From positions 943,501 to 1,007,500 of the forward strand of contig BSBK01001879.1 in the NCBI GenBank assembly GCA_027943335.1: DNA of 64,000 nucleotides, written 5' to 3'. A model generated the notes under the pieces. It made no database searches. It saw only the letters and a program-made list of their open reading frames with translations, and was not told the DNA's origin. The position numbers and the translations under genes were made by a program. The DNA comes from Chamaecyparis obtusa. Its lineage: Eukaryota > Streptophyta > Pinopsida > Cupressales > Cupressaceae. Below are positions 10,856-21,470 of this stretch, in pieces; position 1 is the stretch's first letter, and the number at the start of each line of letters is the position of its first letter.

Positions 10856-11990
10856 AGTTGGTTGTGGCATAAAAGACTATGTCATATCAATTTTGATAAC
10901 ATAGTAAAGATAAGCAATGTAAAAGTAGTAAGAGATCTACCTAGCATAGCAAAGCCAATTGATACTATATGTAGGGAATGTGTGATGGGAAAGCATGTGA
11001 GAAATTCATTCAGGAGTAAGCAAAATTAAACAGAGAACAAGTTGGATCTAATTCATACAAACCTATGTGGTCCAACTCAAAAAAGATCATACTATGGTGA
11101 AAGGTATTTCATTTTGTTTGTTGATGATTATACTAGGATGATGTGGGTTGCATTCTTGAAAGATAAGTCAGAAGATTTTGAGAAGTTCAAAATATTCAAA
11201 GCTAAGGTTGAGAATGAATCTGGACTAAAGATAAAATGTTTGAGATCAGATAGAGGAGGAGAATTCACCTCTGACAAATTCTATGAGTACTATAAAGAAC
11301 ATGGCATAAAGAGACAATTGAGTGCACCTAGAACCCCTCAGCAGAATGGAATTGCAGAGAGAAGGAATAGGATCATTCTTGATACAGCGCACACCATTAT
11401 GATAGAAGGAAAAGTTACACACACCTATTGGAGAGATGCGGTCAATACAATAGTCTATACCATCAATAGAATTCAATTGAAGCCAGGCGTTGACAAAACA
11501 CCATATGAGCTATGGTTTGGTAATGTTCCCATAGTAAAACACTTCAAAATCTTTGGAAGCAAGTGCTACATCAAGAGGGATGAAGCAGTAGGCAAGTTTG
11601 ATGCAAGAAGTGATGAAGGTATTTTTCTTGGTTACTCTACTAAAAGTAAAGCTTATAGATGTTTCAATTTAAGATTGAAAAAGATCATTGAAAGTGCTCA
11701 TGTTAAAATTGATGACAATTTTATGATTCAAGAAAGATATCATGATTACTCACCCATGATTGAAGAAGAACCTAGACCCTCCACTAGTGAGACAGTTATT
11801 GAAGAAATGTTTGACAACATTGATATGTTGTTCAATGACCCTAAGACAAGTGAAGAAAGTACTCCTAAGGCTGATGAGTCAACATCACCTAAAGTTCCAA
11901 AGTATACATCTAGAAATCATTCCAAGAAAGACATCATTGGAGATCAGAGTGGCAAAGTCTTGACAAGATCACAAGCAAATAACTTAGCTA
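10856..11990 (+). pseudogene. RLC-1 integrase
   Basis: The GAG-pre-integrase part has WLWHKRLCHINF and C-x2-C before MGKHVR, forming the zinc-binding segment (10859-11000). A TAA at 11027-11029 precedes the core. The core reads LIHTNLCGP, where the first catalytic Asp is Asn (G-to-A), then LRSDRGGEF with the second Asp intact and PQQNGIAERRNR with the Glu intact. The C-terminal part contains SKCYIKRDEAVGKFDARSDEG and GYSTKSKAYR, typical of copia integrase. It is catalytically dead as it stands. Confidence 0.9.
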
Positions 11991-13040
11991 GCAATGAAGT
12001 GGTATGTTTACTATCTCAGATTGAACCTTTAAGTGTTGAAGATGCTTGTAATGATTCAAATTGGTATGATGCTATGAAAGAAGAACTTGATTAGATTATT
12101 AAGAATGACACTTGGGAACTGGTCCCAAGACCTAGTGATAAGAATGTGTTTGGAACAAAGTGGATATTCACAAACAAGATGAATGAAGATGGTATAGTAG
12201 TAAGAAATAAAGCAAGACTAGTATGTAAGGGATATGCACAAAGAGAAGGCATTGATTATTCAGACACATTTGCACCTGTGAGCAGATTAGAAGCTATCAA
12301 GTTGTTTTTAGCTTATGCTACAGTCAAAAACTTCAAAGTTTATCAGATGGATGTCAAGTCAACATTTCTAAATGGAGATTTGAAAGAAGTATACATTGAG
12401 CAGCCATAAGGATTCACCTTATTAGACAGACCTGATATGGTATGCAGATTGAAGAAATCCCTCTATGGACTTAAGCAAGCCCCTAGAGCATGGTATGAAA
12501 GACTAGATGGTTATCTAACAAAGATTGGATTCAAGAAAGGAGCAGTAGATTGTAATCTATTCATTAGAGAGACATCTGAAGGTCTACTACTTGTAGCTAT
12601 ATATGTTGATTACATTATCTTTGGAGGTAATGACAAACTAAGTGGAGAATTTACTAAAGAAATGTAGAATGAGTTTGAGATGAGTATGATTGGTCCTATC
12701 AAATAATTTTTGGGACTAAATGTGCAGCAGACAGAGAAAGGTATTTTCATTAATCAGTCCAAGTATGTGAAAGAGATACTGAAGAAATTCAAGATGGATG
12801 ATTGCAAGCCAGTAGGAACACCTATGATCACTGGATGCAAACTTACAAAAGAAGATGACTCACCAATAGTATATATAACATTGTACAAGTCTATGATTGG
12901 TAAACTCATATATCTTACTCAAACTAGACCTGATATTTCCAATACAATTGGCATAGTTGGAAGATTTGCAGCAGAACCTAAGCAAAGTCACCTCATGGCA
13001 GTAAAGAGGATATTCAGATACTTGCAGGGCACTATAGAGT
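11991..13040 (+). pseudogene. RLC-1 reverse transcriptase
   Basis: RT copies the RNA into cDNA. Copia RT signatures are present: [83 protein letters not shown]. The catalytic YVDD is YVDY at 12602-12613, so the second Asp is lost. Stops at 12092 (TAG), 12407 (TAA), 12665 (TAG) and 12704 (TAA) interrupt one frame; the first three are one C-to-T change from Gln. Inactive. Confidence 0.92.
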
Positions 13041-13547
13041 ATGGTCTATGGTATCCTAATTCAGAAAATGTTGAGCTTCATGTGTACACTGATGCAAATT
13101 GGGTAGGATGTGTTGATGACAGAAAGAGTACATCAGGTGGAGCAGTATTTCTTGTAATGGACTTGTCACTTGGACAAGAAAGAAACAAAATTGTATTTCT
13201 CAGTCAACAACAGAAGCATTATAGCAGCCTTGAATTATTCTACAATTGTTTGGATCAAGCAGATGATAAAGGATTTTGGAATTCAGATTGATTATCCTAT
13301 TTCTATTCATTGTGATAACACTAGCACTATCAATATGTCAAAGAACCCTGTGATGCATGCAAAGACAAAGCACATTGATATCAAGTATCACTTCCTAAGA
13401 GAGAAAGTGAAAGAGAAAGAAGTCAAGATGGACTATGTGAGTACCAAAGATTAGTTGGTAAATATATTCATAAAGCCCTTGCCTAAGGATACTTTTGAGT
13501 ATCTCAGGGAGAAGTTGGGAGTAATTCCCTTCCCTGATTCTACTTAG
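13041..13547 (+). pseudogene. RLC-1 RNase H, frameshifted
   Basis: The domain starts at VYTDANWVGCVDDRKSTSGG, the copia RNase H opening with the first catalytic Asp. A frameshift and decay affect 13170-13290. The second frame contains HCDNTSTINMSKNPVMHAKTKHIDIKYHFLRE and DYVSTKD, the conserved 3' part. It ends with a degraded copy of the usual LREKLGV tail at about 13547. RNase H removes RNA from the RNA-DNA hybrid. Confidence 0.88.
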
Positions 13548-13654
13548 AAGAAAGAAGGAAAGGCATCATTCCTCAGGGACTGATGGAAGGTTGACTACTC
13601 TACTTCAGGAGTAGTACCGATGCTTAAAATGAATGGTGCCCTTTGCCATTGATG

Positions 13655-13911
13655 TCAAAGGGGGAGTAATATATAGAGTCATGAAAAAAAAAAGCAAAAG
13701 GAGGAGTAATATACAAAGGGGGAGCAATATTCAGTTATGACAATAGTTCAGTTGAGGAAATGGAGAATATTAGAAAATATTACAGCAGATAGAGGATTCA
13801 TCTTTGGGGGATTTTTGATGAGGAAATGGAGAATGTTATAAAAGCAATGTTCATTTGGGTTGGTGGTGGTTTTTCACTCCACATGTTTCCATCAATGCCA
13901 AAGGGGGAGAT
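13655..13911 (+). other. serial polypurine motifs and PPT of RLC-1
   Basis: After pol come repeated motifs AAAGGGGGAGTAAT, AAAAGGAGGAGTAA, AAAGGGGGAGCAA and a CTTTGGGGGAT relative, then the actual PPT AAAGGGGGAGAT at 13900-13911, immediately before the LTR. Multiple PPT-like copies are a shared trait of RLC-1, RLC-3, TRG-1 and TRG-2. Confidence 0.8.
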
Positions 13912-15207
13912 TGTTGGAGATTTGCCAACAGGCCAGTACTGACTGTATGTTTGTCATTGATGACAACATATGGGAAGTAGCATGCGTGGAAGTCTTATGC
14001 AGTAGGATTTTAGTATATGTTGCATGGACATGATATCATGGGCGCATAGGTTAACTATTAGTACAAACAGTTATATAGCAGCTGGTGTCAGTAGTGTTCC
14101 TGACAAAGTAACAGGCAGTGGTCTGTGTATGGTTGTCCGTACAGTTATCATGAAGCCTTACGCACTTGGATATATGTTGAAGACATGTTAGTGATGTTCT
14201 AGTTATGGACGCATAGTCTAATATTTAGTAGAAGTAAAGTTATGCAGTCGCTATTCACCAGTAGCAATTTCTTGTGTTTGTTTAGAAGAGCCAACATAGA
14301 TTTTATTGGTTCTTGAGTTGCACCTGTCTTTAGGGTATGCACCCTTGGAGTTAAGGTTAGAGAAATGTTATTGATGTTTTGTTAAGAGCACATGAGTTAA
14401 TTCATCTTGAGGAGAAAGTTACAGTTGTTTTGGTAGAGCTGACAGTGTGTAGCGTGCATCTACAATTATCTTATTGGACATGACCCAGAATGTGTTGCGT
14501 GCATAGTAGAGCCAACAGAATATTTATTGGAGTTTGTTATGGTTTCTCTAATATGATTTCAAGGTAGTTCTAATAGGATGACTTGATTATATCATTTAGA
14601 GGAAATATATTTATAGGCAGTCATTTGTGATTGCTTAAGTGTGGCTTATGTTGATTAAGAAGAGCAGAGAAGAGTGTGCGAAGTGTTGAGCCATCAAAAG
14701 AAGGTCTATGTGACCAAGTAAAGTATTTTTTGCTATACATTGGAACTGATCCAGAAAGTAGGTCAAAGTGCAGTTCACCAAGATCCAAATATAGTGTGTA
14801 TCTGTTATTCAGAAGGTTGTAGCCTTCACCCCTTTGAGCAGTGAGCTCTTGGATAGTGCGTCCTCTCCCCTAATAGGGACAATTATAAAAGACTCCTAAC
14901 AGGGTCTGACCCTTGACCAGGTCTACTGTACTTAATATATTGTAAAGCTACTCCTAACAGGGTAAAGGATCTTCTAACAAGGATCATTATACACGCATGT
15001 AGAATATTAGTGGGTGTCAAATTCCCACCGAAGTTTTTACCTATTTGGGTTTCCTCGTAACCAAAATATTGTGTTGTGTTCAAGTTTTCTTTCATTGTGT
15101 TTATGCTTTATGTTGAAGTATACTTAATTGGATAAATAATTGAAAGTTGTAGATAACTGATTCACCCCCGCCCCCCTCTCAGTTATCTCTTGGGACTATT
15201 CCTAACA
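13912..15207 (+). repeat. RLC-1 right (3') LTR, full length
   Basis: Begins TGTTGGAGATT and ends CCTAACA, giving imperfect inverted termini TGTTGG/CCTAACA. It is 1,296 bp, against 1,293 bp for the left LTR. It lacks a 9-bp repeat (ATCAACATG region) that is duplicated in the left LTR near 8207-8222. Confidence 0.92.
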
Positions 15208-15276
15208 TATATGAAAAAGGTGATAAAGATGAATGATCAAATAAAGACTTTGGAACAAGAGAGAAGAAGATTGATT
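15208..15276 (+). repeat. 69-bp flanking duplication, right copy
   Basis: Identical over all 69 bp to 8027-8095. It follows the right LTR directly and re-enters the TRG-1 reading frame. Confidence 0.9.
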
Positions 15277-15513
15277 AGCAAGCATAATGACTTAAGGTAC
15301 CTTACTGTTCTCAAGTTAGATATTCTTCAAAGAGCATTTAAGGAGGTAGAGAAAGCATATGACCTATTACATCCTACAAGCCTTCCTGAAGCAAAGAATG
15401 CAGCCTATGCCATATGTGGGCAGATTCGGATTTTGGACACCTTGAAGAAGTCATTAGATATTGACCCGACATCTCTAAGAACAAGTTTCTCAATTATTTT
15501 CAAACATTTGTAA
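15277..15513 (+). pseudogene. TRG-1 ORF3, C-terminal end beyond RLC-1
   Basis: Continues the frame broken at 8095, starting SKHNDLRYLTVLKLDILQ and ending with a natural-looking stop at 15511-15513. The segment is helical and ends SLRTSFSIIFKHL. It lies about 230 bp upstream of the TRG-1 LTR, matching the position of the TRG-2 ORF3 end (54949) relative to its LTR (55219). No domain is recognised. Confidence 0.6.
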
Positions 15514-15589
15514 GTATGGAAGTTGTATATGACGCATGTATAGGATTTTGGTAGAAAGTTTTTTGGTTTTTGTGCCCCACCTTTTCCAT

Positions 15590-15744
15590 TGATGTCAAAG
15601 GCGAAGAGACTCAATAAAAATGTATAAGTGTGATGTATACCAAAAGGGGGAGTATTATTATTGATATAGCTCTGGACTTGGCATTTTGAGATGGACACTT
15701 AGCCATTTTTCCTAAGTGTTGGCATCAATACAAAAGGGGGAGAT
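15590..15744 (+). other. serial polypurine motifs and PPT of TRG-1
   Basis: Motifs GTCAAAGGCGAAGAG, CCAAAAGGGGGAGTATT and finally ACAAAAGGGGGAGAT (ending 15744) precede the LTR. The layout matches RLC-1 and TRG-2, implying the same kind of plus-strand priming. Confidence 0.7.
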
Positions 15745-16790
15745 TTTTGGTAAGAGTTAATCTATAATGTATGGTATATTATCATTGATGACAAATAATA
15801 TCATTACTCTTGGCCATGATGCAGACAAGCTAGTTTACTGGAGGATTTGTTACCTATATTTGTCTAAGTACTAGAAGAAGGACAGTGACCAGTTGAATAA
15901 ATCAATGTGGTTTAGACAAAATTCTAAGTGTTAGTGCATGCAATTATAAGGTATGAATTCAGACATACTATTATGTCTAATGTGGTAATCACAGATCTTA
16001 AAGTCATCAGATGCATGATATGATCACTGTAGAATATTGTATTGACAATTTTTGGAAGAACAAGATAGTTCAAAGAGATTGCATTGGTAAACTTGGTAAA
16101 TCATTTTTGTTTATCAATTTAATGAATTTTGTTAATAGAGATGATATCAAAGTCTTCTTTATTTGGTTAGAAAGGATTGATTTTATGTTTTGATCTTTTT
16201 TTGGTGTGCATACATCTACACATTTCATTACTCTTATTGAGCTGAGATAGTTTATGTTTTGAGGTTATGATCTTATATTTAAGATTTAGTTTTGATTGCA
16301 AAGGACAAAAAAGTGATTAATGATGATATTGTGACAAGGTAATAAGAAGAGACTATGTTGATGTGCAGATCTATGTTTGGAGCTTCATTGGATCTATATA
16401 AGCATTATTGATGTTAATAGTCAGTTCGTTATAGGACTGTAAGTCCACTTGTTTATGTAATTAGTTATAAGCCTTGATGTATTCTAATTGTAATAGTTGA
16501 GAAGTGAGCTCTAGGTTGTAAGCCTAAATGTAAGTGCATTCCTCATTTTAGTACTTATGCCTTTAACCAGACACTTATTATTGCAGTAGTGAGATATTTG
16601 TGGGTATCATCCTCATCGGGGTTTTTCCCTTAATCAAATTTTCCTCAAAAATAAATGATGGCGTTGTGATGTTGATGTTATGTGTTTTATTTTCTTTACT
16701 TGAATTTACTTTCTGTATTAAGTTATGGTTTCAATTTAAAAGGATAAAGATTAATGATGCACCGATTCACCGCCCCTGTGATCCCTAATC
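15745..16790 (+). repeat. TRG-1 3' LTR
   Basis: Starts TTTTTGGTAAG directly after the PPT, probably a mutated TGTTGGTAAG. It ends near 16790 after GATTCACCGCCCCTGTGATCCCT, a decayed form of the U5 end seen in RLC-1, RLC-3 and TRG-2. A GGGGTTTTTCCC-like motif lies near 16617. The terminal CTAACA is not preserved, so the right boundary is approximate. A matching 5' LTR is not in the window. Confidence 0.5.
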
Positions 16791-17243
16791 TTAAAAGTAT
16801 GCTCAAAATTTTTATTGTAGATAATATTTTACATACCAAGCTTTTCTTGGAAATGTTTAAAATTTGTTTGACCACTTCTTTAATTTTACATCATGATTGT
16901 CTTTTTTAGATTGGCTTGAGCAAGTGGTTTACTCTAATTTGGAGTTGATGATATTGCAATTATTCCTAAAACAAAGTATATTTATCCAATTTACAATTAT
17001 TTTTTTGTATTATCAAAAGTGAATAATGTTTTTTCTTTAATGTTAAATTTTTTATTGTTGAGAAGACAAAAAATATTACTAGTCCTTGCACCTAAAGAGG
17101 TGTAATGGGTACGTCGGTTGTAAATATGTTGAAGAACACGAAAACCCAAAAATGAGTAAATGCAAATATACTTGAGGATATGGCATATACAAAATATTTG
17201 TACAATATCAAAATTGATTAATTGAAACATATTTGTTGTTAAT
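16791..17243. other. unassigned spacer between TRG-1 and RLC-2
   Basis: AT-rich, no coding frame or repeat recognised. The last five bases before RLC-2 are TTAAT. Confidence 0.4.
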
Positions 17244-17736
17244 TGTTGGAATGTGAAGTCATCACGAAGAACCACTTGCAGTGGTTGATTCATCATGCAT
17301 AATCATCTACTTGTAGTTGAGTCATCATGGGTACTCATCTAGTACCCATGAGGTGCAAATTTTTTGAGACTTACTATAAATTGACATTTTTAATGAGTCA
17401 AATTACTATAAATAGTAAGTCATTTTGGTGAATTACCAAAAATAGTAATTTCAACAAGTGTTGTACATGTAGTTGTATGAGTCATACTTACTAAATTCAG
17501 TAAGTGATATGTAATTGGGACTCTGCAACTAGATTGTTATATGAAACTCAAAATCATGTTTGCTCATTCATTTTTTAACATTGTTTTAACTGTGAAAATT
17601 CTTAAGAAATAATATTGAAAGATATTTGCCCATGGCTTTTTACTAGTACAATTTTACCAAGTTTTTCCACTTAAAATTTTGTGTTATGTGTATTTTCTCT
17701 TCTCTGCAATTTTCTACACATGTTAATTTCATATCA
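17244..17736 (+). repeat. RLC-2 5' LTR
   Basis: Starts TGTTGGAATG and ends ATTTCATATCA. It carries a perfect 10-bp inverted repeat (CATGGGTACT / AGTACCCATG, 17326-17350) and further ACTATAAATAGT-type palindromes downstream, which could form U3 or leader stems. Confidence 0.92.
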
Positions 17737-17738
17737 AT

Positions 17739-17749
17739 TGTATCAGAGC
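17739..17749 (+). other. RLC-2 primer binding site (tRNA-iMet)
   Basis: TGTATCAGAGC, two bases after the LTR end; consensus TGGTATCAGAGC with one change. Confidence 0.85.
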
Positions 17750-17792
17750 AAGCTTATTTTATGTAGCATTTGTTTGATTTGAGAGGTGAGCA

Positions 17793-18560
17793 ATGGTGAG
17801 AGGTTATGTTACCAGATTTGAGGTGCAAAATTTTGATGGGTCAAAATTTTCTCTTTGGAAGCTGAAGATTCAAGCTTTCCTAGTGAAGGATGGATGTGAT
17901 AGAGCTTTTCAGGGGGTAGCATCAAAACTTACAAATGAGAACATCAGATTGGAATATTATGGATAACACTACTAGACAAATAATCTAGTTATATCTAGCA
18001 GATTCAATTATGTTCAATGTTGTAGAGGAGAAATTTTCTCATGATTTATGGAATAAGCTTGCAAAGTTGCATGAGATGAAGTCTTTGGCAAATAAAATTA
18101 TGTTATACATGCAATTGTATAATTTGAGGATGTGTGATAATTCATCTGGCATGGACCACTTGAATTATTTTAACACACTAGCAAGAAAGTTGGCTTCAGT
18201 GAGAGTTATAATTGATGAAGAAGATAAGGAAGTAATTTTACTTTGCTCCTTTCTTGATAGTTGGGATCAATTGGTTATGGCTCTTGGTAATTGTGCACCG
18301 AGTAGGAAGTTAGTTTTTGAAGATGTGGTAGCCACTTTAATTTCTTAAGATTTAAGGCAAAATACTTCTCAAGGATCCTCTTTAAATGAAGCTCTAGTTC
18401 CTAGAGGTAGAACTCAAGAAATAAATAATACTGATCGTGGAAAAACCCAAGTCAAAATCTAAGGGGCGAAAAAAGGCAAAGTGCTGGAATTGTGGCAAAA
18501 ATGGACATGTCAAAAAGGATTGAAAGTTTCCAAAAGCAACCAAGGAGAATCCTAGTACAC
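17793..18560 (+). pseudogene. RLC-2 Gag
   Basis: Opens at ATG 17793 with MVRGYVTRFEVQNFDGSKFSLWKLKIQAFLV in which FDGS and LWK mark a copia Gag. A frameshift near 17960 and a stop separate it from the main segment 18010-18348 (WNKLAKLHEMKSLANKI, LLCSFLDSWDQL). A zinc knuckle C-WN-C-GKNG-H-VKKD follows near 18480-18525, but the last Cys codon is TGA. RNA packaging by this copy would be lost. Confidence 0.85.
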
Positions 18561-20150
18561 CTACATTTGAAGCAAATACTACATAAGTTAAAACACCATT
18601 GGAAGATTGAGAGGTATTAACTGCTATTCTAAGAAGCTCTTTACTTCATGTTTGGATTCTTGATTATGGTGCTTCCTTTCATATGACTCCTCAAAGAGAC
18701 TGGTTTTCTACTTATTGGGCTTGTGATGAAGGTATGGTTTATATGGAAAATAAAAACCCATGCTAAGCCATTGGTGAAGGAGAGGTAAGAATTAAGATGT
18801 TTGATGGAGTAGTTAGAACTATTCAACATGTTTGACATGTCCCTGGTTTAAAGAAAAAAATGCTTTCACTTGGAGTGTTTGATGAATGAGGTTTTCATTT
18901 TAGTGGTGAAAATAGTTGTCTAAAGTTGACAAAGGGAGTCTTGGTTGTGATAAAGGAAGAAAAAGTTGGAAATCTTTATAGGTTCGTTGGAAAAAATGAC
19001 AATGGAGAGACTATTGTGGTAACTGATGTAGAGATAGACTCATTAACAAACTAACATCAAAGGTTGGGCTATATGAGTGAATGAAGTCTCAAGATACTAT
19101 TAGATAGAAATATTCTCCTAGGTGTTAAATCTAAATATTCAAGTTTTTGTGAACATTACTTGTTTGGGAAACAAAATAGACTATTTTTTCTAGAAGTACT
19201 ACCAGAAGCAAAGATGTATTAGATTTAATTCATTCAAATAATAGGGAAGCTTGTGTAACATCTATTGGAGGTTCATCATATTTTGTTTCATTTATAGATG
19301 ATTATTCCCGTAAGGTGTGGATTTATATTCTCAAGAAGAAATATGAAGTGTTATCTTGTTTCAAGAGGTTAAGGGTTCTAGTAGAGAATAAAAAAGGTAA
19401 GACAATAAAATGTCTAAGAATTAATAATGGAGGTGAGTTGTTTTTAGTGGAAATTAACTAGTTTTGTTGTGAACATGGAATTGCAAGTTAATTGATGGTT
19501 CTTAGGACACCACAACAAAATGTTATTGCTAAATGCATGAAACATACAATTATGGAGTGAGCCAAATGTATGTTGAGAACTGTTGGTTTGGAGTAAAATT
19601 TTTGGGGTGAGGCTGTTAACACAATATTTTTCTTGATCAATAGATTGCCCATTACTACTCTTGATAATAAAATTCTTGAAGAAATTTGGAAAGGTAAACT
19701 AATTGATTACTCATTTCTCTGTATTTTTGGTTCTAATGCTTATGTGCATATTCCTAAAGAGAGTAGAAATAAATTAGACAAGAAGTACACAAAAATGTAT
19801 TTTTCTTGGTTATGTAGAAGGTACAAAGTGGTACATGTTGTGGGACATTGTTGCCCACAAGATTATAATTAGTTGAGATGTGTTCTTTAATGAAAAGAGG
19901 TGAAGAATAGTAGGGTATTAAAGTTATTCTATTAGAGGTGGAAACACATGATGATCTTCTAGATGTACTAGATGGAGACAAACTAGAAGATCATCTAGAT
20001 GAGCAACCAAATGAGCCACAAGGTGAAATATTACCCCTTGTAAGAAGATCTCGTAGAGTATCCAAAGCACCTAAAAGGTACTCTCCTACTTGTAATTTTG
20101 CTTATGTATTACTAACTGATGTTAGTGAACCTAGTTCATATTAGGAAGCT
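18561..20150 (+). pseudogene. RLC-2 protease and integrase
   Basis: The protease active site reads WILDYGASFHMTP near 18652 (D-Y-G instead of D-S-G). Integrase retains FIDDYSRKVWIYILKKK, a CLRINNGGEL segment and TPQQNVIAKCMK. All three DDE positions appear changed: Asp to Asn in LIHSNN, Asp to Asn in LRINNGG, Glu to Lys in IAKCM. Each is a G-to-A transition. Downstream, PKRYSPTCNFAYVLL (about 20070) is the linker to RT. Many stops. Confidence 0.8.
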
Positions 20151-21470
20151 TGTGAAGCATAAAGTGCAGACAAATGGTGAACTGCTATGGAAGAGGAGAT
20201 GGAAGTTCTTCATAAGAATCAAACATGGGACCTTGTTCTATTACCTAAAGGAAGAAAATCTATTAGGAACAAGTGGGTCTTCAAATTGAAAAGTGATATC
20301 AATGATAATTTGGAGAGATATAAAGCTTGATTCGTGGCCAAGGGGTATGCTTAAAAATATGGTATAGATTTTGATGAATTTTTTTCACCTATTGTATATG
20401 ATCAGAGCATAGTCTAGGATGGAATTGGGAAAATACTAAAATCCAATTTTTTGGTATTTTCTATGTTTCTGTAAACTACAATTTTGAAGGTCTTCGGGGA
20501 CTCACCCTGGTGTGGCCTCTCAGTTTTGGTTCAAGATTTATTGAAGACCTTTCCAATGGAGTAAACAGTTCTCAATTTGGAGCCAGGACTAGAAATTTAT
20601 GCCTTCTCCAAGCGGGCCTATTTATATATATATATATATATATATATTTTATATTTTTTGGTAGTTTTAATAATTTATTTATAATAAACATTATGAGGAC
20701 TCTCCATTTCATTTCCAAGGGGTTCTAGTGACCCTTGGGATCTATCAGATCTATATAATATCCAATTTCAAATAGAATGGGTCACTTTTTGGCTTGCAAT
20801 CCTATTATTAATCTTTGTCATTTTTTTTACATTGAACTTAACAATACCGCATGTATCACACTAGGTATTGTAACCTAATTTAATAATTCAGATCAATATG
20901 TTTGAGTACTATTAGAGTTTATTTAGATCTTGTTAGTAGTATTGATTTGGAGTTAGAATAATTAGACATTAAAATAACCTTCTTGCATGGTGATCTCTCT
21001 ATGTATATTTATATGTAGTAACCAGAAGGTTTTAAGGGAAAAGGAAAGAGAGTCTTGTTTGTAGATTGAAAAAATAATTGTATGGCTTAAAACAAGTGCC
21101 AAGATGTTGGTAAAAGTGATTTGATTCCTTCATGATGAGTGTATATTTTAGTAGATGCGAGGTTGATCATTGTGTCTATTTTCAAAGGTATGATGATGGT
21201 AGTTTGATCATTATAATTTTGTATGTAGATGATGTGTTGGTTGTAGGTCCCATCATGGATAGGATTATCCATTTGAAAGCTCATCTTGCTAGGGAGTTTG
21301 ACATGAAGGACTTAGGAAGTGCAAACCAAATACTTGGAATGAGGATACATAGATATAGAAATAATAAGAAATTATGGTTTTCATGGAAGACTTATGTGGA
21401 GAAGGTTTTGCAGTGCTTCAATATGTAGAATGCACAACCAAATAGTACTCCATTTCTTGTTCACATTAAG
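20151..21470 (+). pseudogene. RLC-2 reverse transcriptase, split by a 495-bp insertion
   Basis: The 5' part reads NQTWDLVLLPKGRKSIRNKWVFKLK and FDEFFSPIV up to 20395. The frame resumes after the insertion with STIRVYLDLVSSIDLELE (about 20905) and LDIK-TFLHGDL. The catalytic motif LYVDDVLVVG is intact at about 21220-21250, followed by FDMKDLGSANQILGMRI. RT is otherwise shifted and stopped. The intact YVDD contrasts with the ruined integrase. Confidence 0.85.
20401..20895. mobile_element. 495-bp insertion in RLC-2 RT, TSD ATATG
   Basis: Flanked by ATATG at 20396-20400 and 20896-20900; RT similarity stops at the left edge and resumes just after the right edge. It starts ATCAGAGCATAG and ends TTCAGATCA, without LTR-style TG...CA or obvious terminal inverted repeats. 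A (TA)n microsatellite lies at about 20628-20646. No coding frame of note. It could be a MITE with decayed ends or a fragment of a larger element. Confidence 0.6.

Larger units (their letters stand above)
8096..15207 (+). mobile_element. RLC-1: near-complete Ty1/copia element with long LTRs
   Basis: Two direct repeats (8096-9388 and 13912-15207), a PBS matching initiator tRNA-Met, a Gag-Pol frame in the copia order (Gag, protease, integrase, RT, RNase H) and a PPT. Gag to RNase H keeps one reading frame from 9446 to about 13160, broken only by stops. A frameshift follows in RNase H. LTRs differ at roughly 6% of positions over the first 115 bp. The left LTR lacks the first 11 bp (TGTTGGAGATT) present in the right LTR. 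Long LTRs and the serial PPT motifs suggest a SIRE-like or related lineage; the lineage call is tentative. Confidence 0.95.
5927..16790 (+). mobile_element. TRG-1: 5'-truncated pol-less LTR element
   Basis: The unit holds the downstream part of a long coiled-coil ORF, a PPT and a 3' LTR, with no protease, integrase, RT or RNase H. It is interrupted by the copia RLC-1 at 8096-15207. Its ORF shares layout with ORF3 of TRG-2: a GYEV...YV segment, a Ser/Thr/Lys-rich basic segment, then a helical coiled-coil C-terminus that stops about 230 bp before the PPT. The 5' LTR and 5' ORF are missing, probably cut off by RLG-B. The assignment rests on layout and short motifs, so it is tentative. Confidence 0.55.
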
